Shown piece by piece: positions 63,473 to 64,000 of a DNA stretch of 64,000 bases. The stretch comes from a virus, in IMG/VR virus record IMGVR_UViG_3300013005_000034, positions 1-64,000 of that record; one strand, given 5' to 3'. Numbering within the stretch: position 1 is the stretch's first letter; each line of letters starts with the position of its first letter. The position numbers and the translations under genes were made by a program. A model generated the notes under the pieces. The model was not told the origin of the DNA and made no database searches. It saw only the letters and a program-made list of their open reading frames with translations.

Positions 63473-64000
63473 TCATTTATTTTTTATATTTTCCCAATAA
63501 AGTTTTCTTACATCACTCATAATTTTTTTTGTTGCTTCGCTATGTTTTTTTCCAAAAAATGTATTTTTCTTATTAGATAATCTCAATTTTGCCATTTCAC
63601 TTAATTTCTTTTTAGTTTCATCTGTCATAAATATTTTTCTTCCAGAAATTCTTTTTTTAATGTGTTCTGGAGATTGTTTTTTTCCTAATTTTGACAATCT
63701 CATATTTATTTTAGCCTGTTCGCTCATGGGCTTTTTCATATTTATAGTTTGAGCCTCTGTCATTTTTTTTCCTTTATTCCATGGTGTTTTTCCCTTTAGT
63801 GATTCGCTTATTTTTTTCTTACATTCATCACTTAAATTAATACCCCTTAATTTACTTGGCTTACCAATTTTTGATAAACTCATTTTTAATATTGATTCTT
63901 TAGAATGATGTTTTCCAGTTATAAAAGGTTTAACCCCTTTTTTAGACAAACTCATTTTTAATCTTGATTCTTTACTCTTTTTTTTACCTAATGAAGATAA
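63473..64000 (-). CDS. NUMOD3-repeat endonuclease, partial (start beyond window)
   Basis: The frame stays open from the stop at 63473 to the right edge, so the N-terminus lies outside. The visible 176 residues are about nine short repeats of the NUMOD3 type (KHSKESILKMSLSKIGKPSK, LSDECKKKISESLKGKTPWN, MTDETKKKLSEMAKLRLSNK), which bind DNA in homing endonucleases. The nuclease domain (probably GIY-YIG or HNH) is not visible. Compare the GIY-YIG gene at 21174. Confidence 0.8.
   Translation of the reverse strand, partial: LSSLGKKKSKESRLKMSLSKKGVKPFITGKHHSKESILKMSLSKIGKPSKLRGINLSDECKKKISESLKGKTPWNKGKKMTEAQTINMKKPMSEQAKINMRLSKLGKKQSPEHIKKRISGRKIFMTDETKKKLSEMAKLRLSNKKNTFFGKKHSEATKKIMSDVRKLYWENIKNK

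Overview
The window reads as about 64 kb of a large, AT-rich genome of a Bacteroidota (probably flavobacterial) phage or prophage. Promoters match the Bacteroidota pattern (TTG, 19 bases, TAnnTTTG; clearest at 9025-9054 and 21021-21051). Most start codons follow A-rich leaders (variants of aactaaaaacaaataaaATG) instead of Shine-Dalgarno sites. Small proteins, lysins, tail-fibre-like proteins and homing endonucleases give the phage character. No terminase, portal, major capsid protein, DNA polymerase or integrase was recognised here, so capsid type and lifestyle stay open. No tRNA, rRNA or CRISPR array was seen, and no stretch over 300 bases lacks a gene or a described element.

Layout. Plus strand, 1-33.83 kb: about 75 small, tightly packed accessory and early genes. 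They include an RNA-repair pair (DRB0094-type RNA ligase and HAD phosphatase, 12.1-13.6 kb), two XRE regulators, a DUF932 protein, a PD-(D/E)XK nuclease, a GIY-YIG/HNH endonuclease insertion behind its own promoter and a pseudoknot-like RNA (21.0-22.3 kb), an SPFH-like lipoprotein, and a recombination/replication block at the end (30.3-33.8 kb). A bidirectional terminator at 33.83 kb separates this from the minus-strand half. Minus strand, 33.84-64 kb: a lysis and cell-wall group (34-41 kb) interrupted by a tnpB transposon, a sulfotransferase and a glycosyltransferase (40.8-43 kb), a run of repetitive tail-fibre or adhesin-like proteins (43-57 kb), a dense series of small single-membrane-span proteins including an OmpA-like one (54.7-60.8 kb), a 723-residue RadC-containing multidomain protein, and a NUMOD3-repeat endonuclease fragment running off the end.

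The most unusual feature is three clusters of integron-type gene cassettes in the plus-strand half (2.6-6.8, 17.0-18.4 and 23.1-25.1 kb). Each cassette is one promoterless ORF followed by a palindromic site with the attC layout (RYYYAAC ... GTTRRRY). In eleven cassettes the bases at the cassette start are the reverse complement of the bases at its own end over 8-14 positions, as expected if the cassette once circularised through its attC site. All three clusters end in the same conserved sequence of about 90 bp, which carries a promoter-like element. One cassette carries an MT-A70-type DNA adenine methyltransferase; the others encode unknown small proteins. No integron integrase lies in the window, so the clusters look like integrase-less (CALIN-type) arrays carried by a phage.

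A second theme is modular gene exchange. Paralogous families share sub-modules, the same A-rich linker repeats between genes and into their 3' ends, and virion proteins swap N-terminal modules. A third theme is envelope biology: roughly a dozen and a half proteins carry membrane anchors, alongside several predicted cell-wall or ester hydrolases, a sulfotransferase and a glycosyltransferase.
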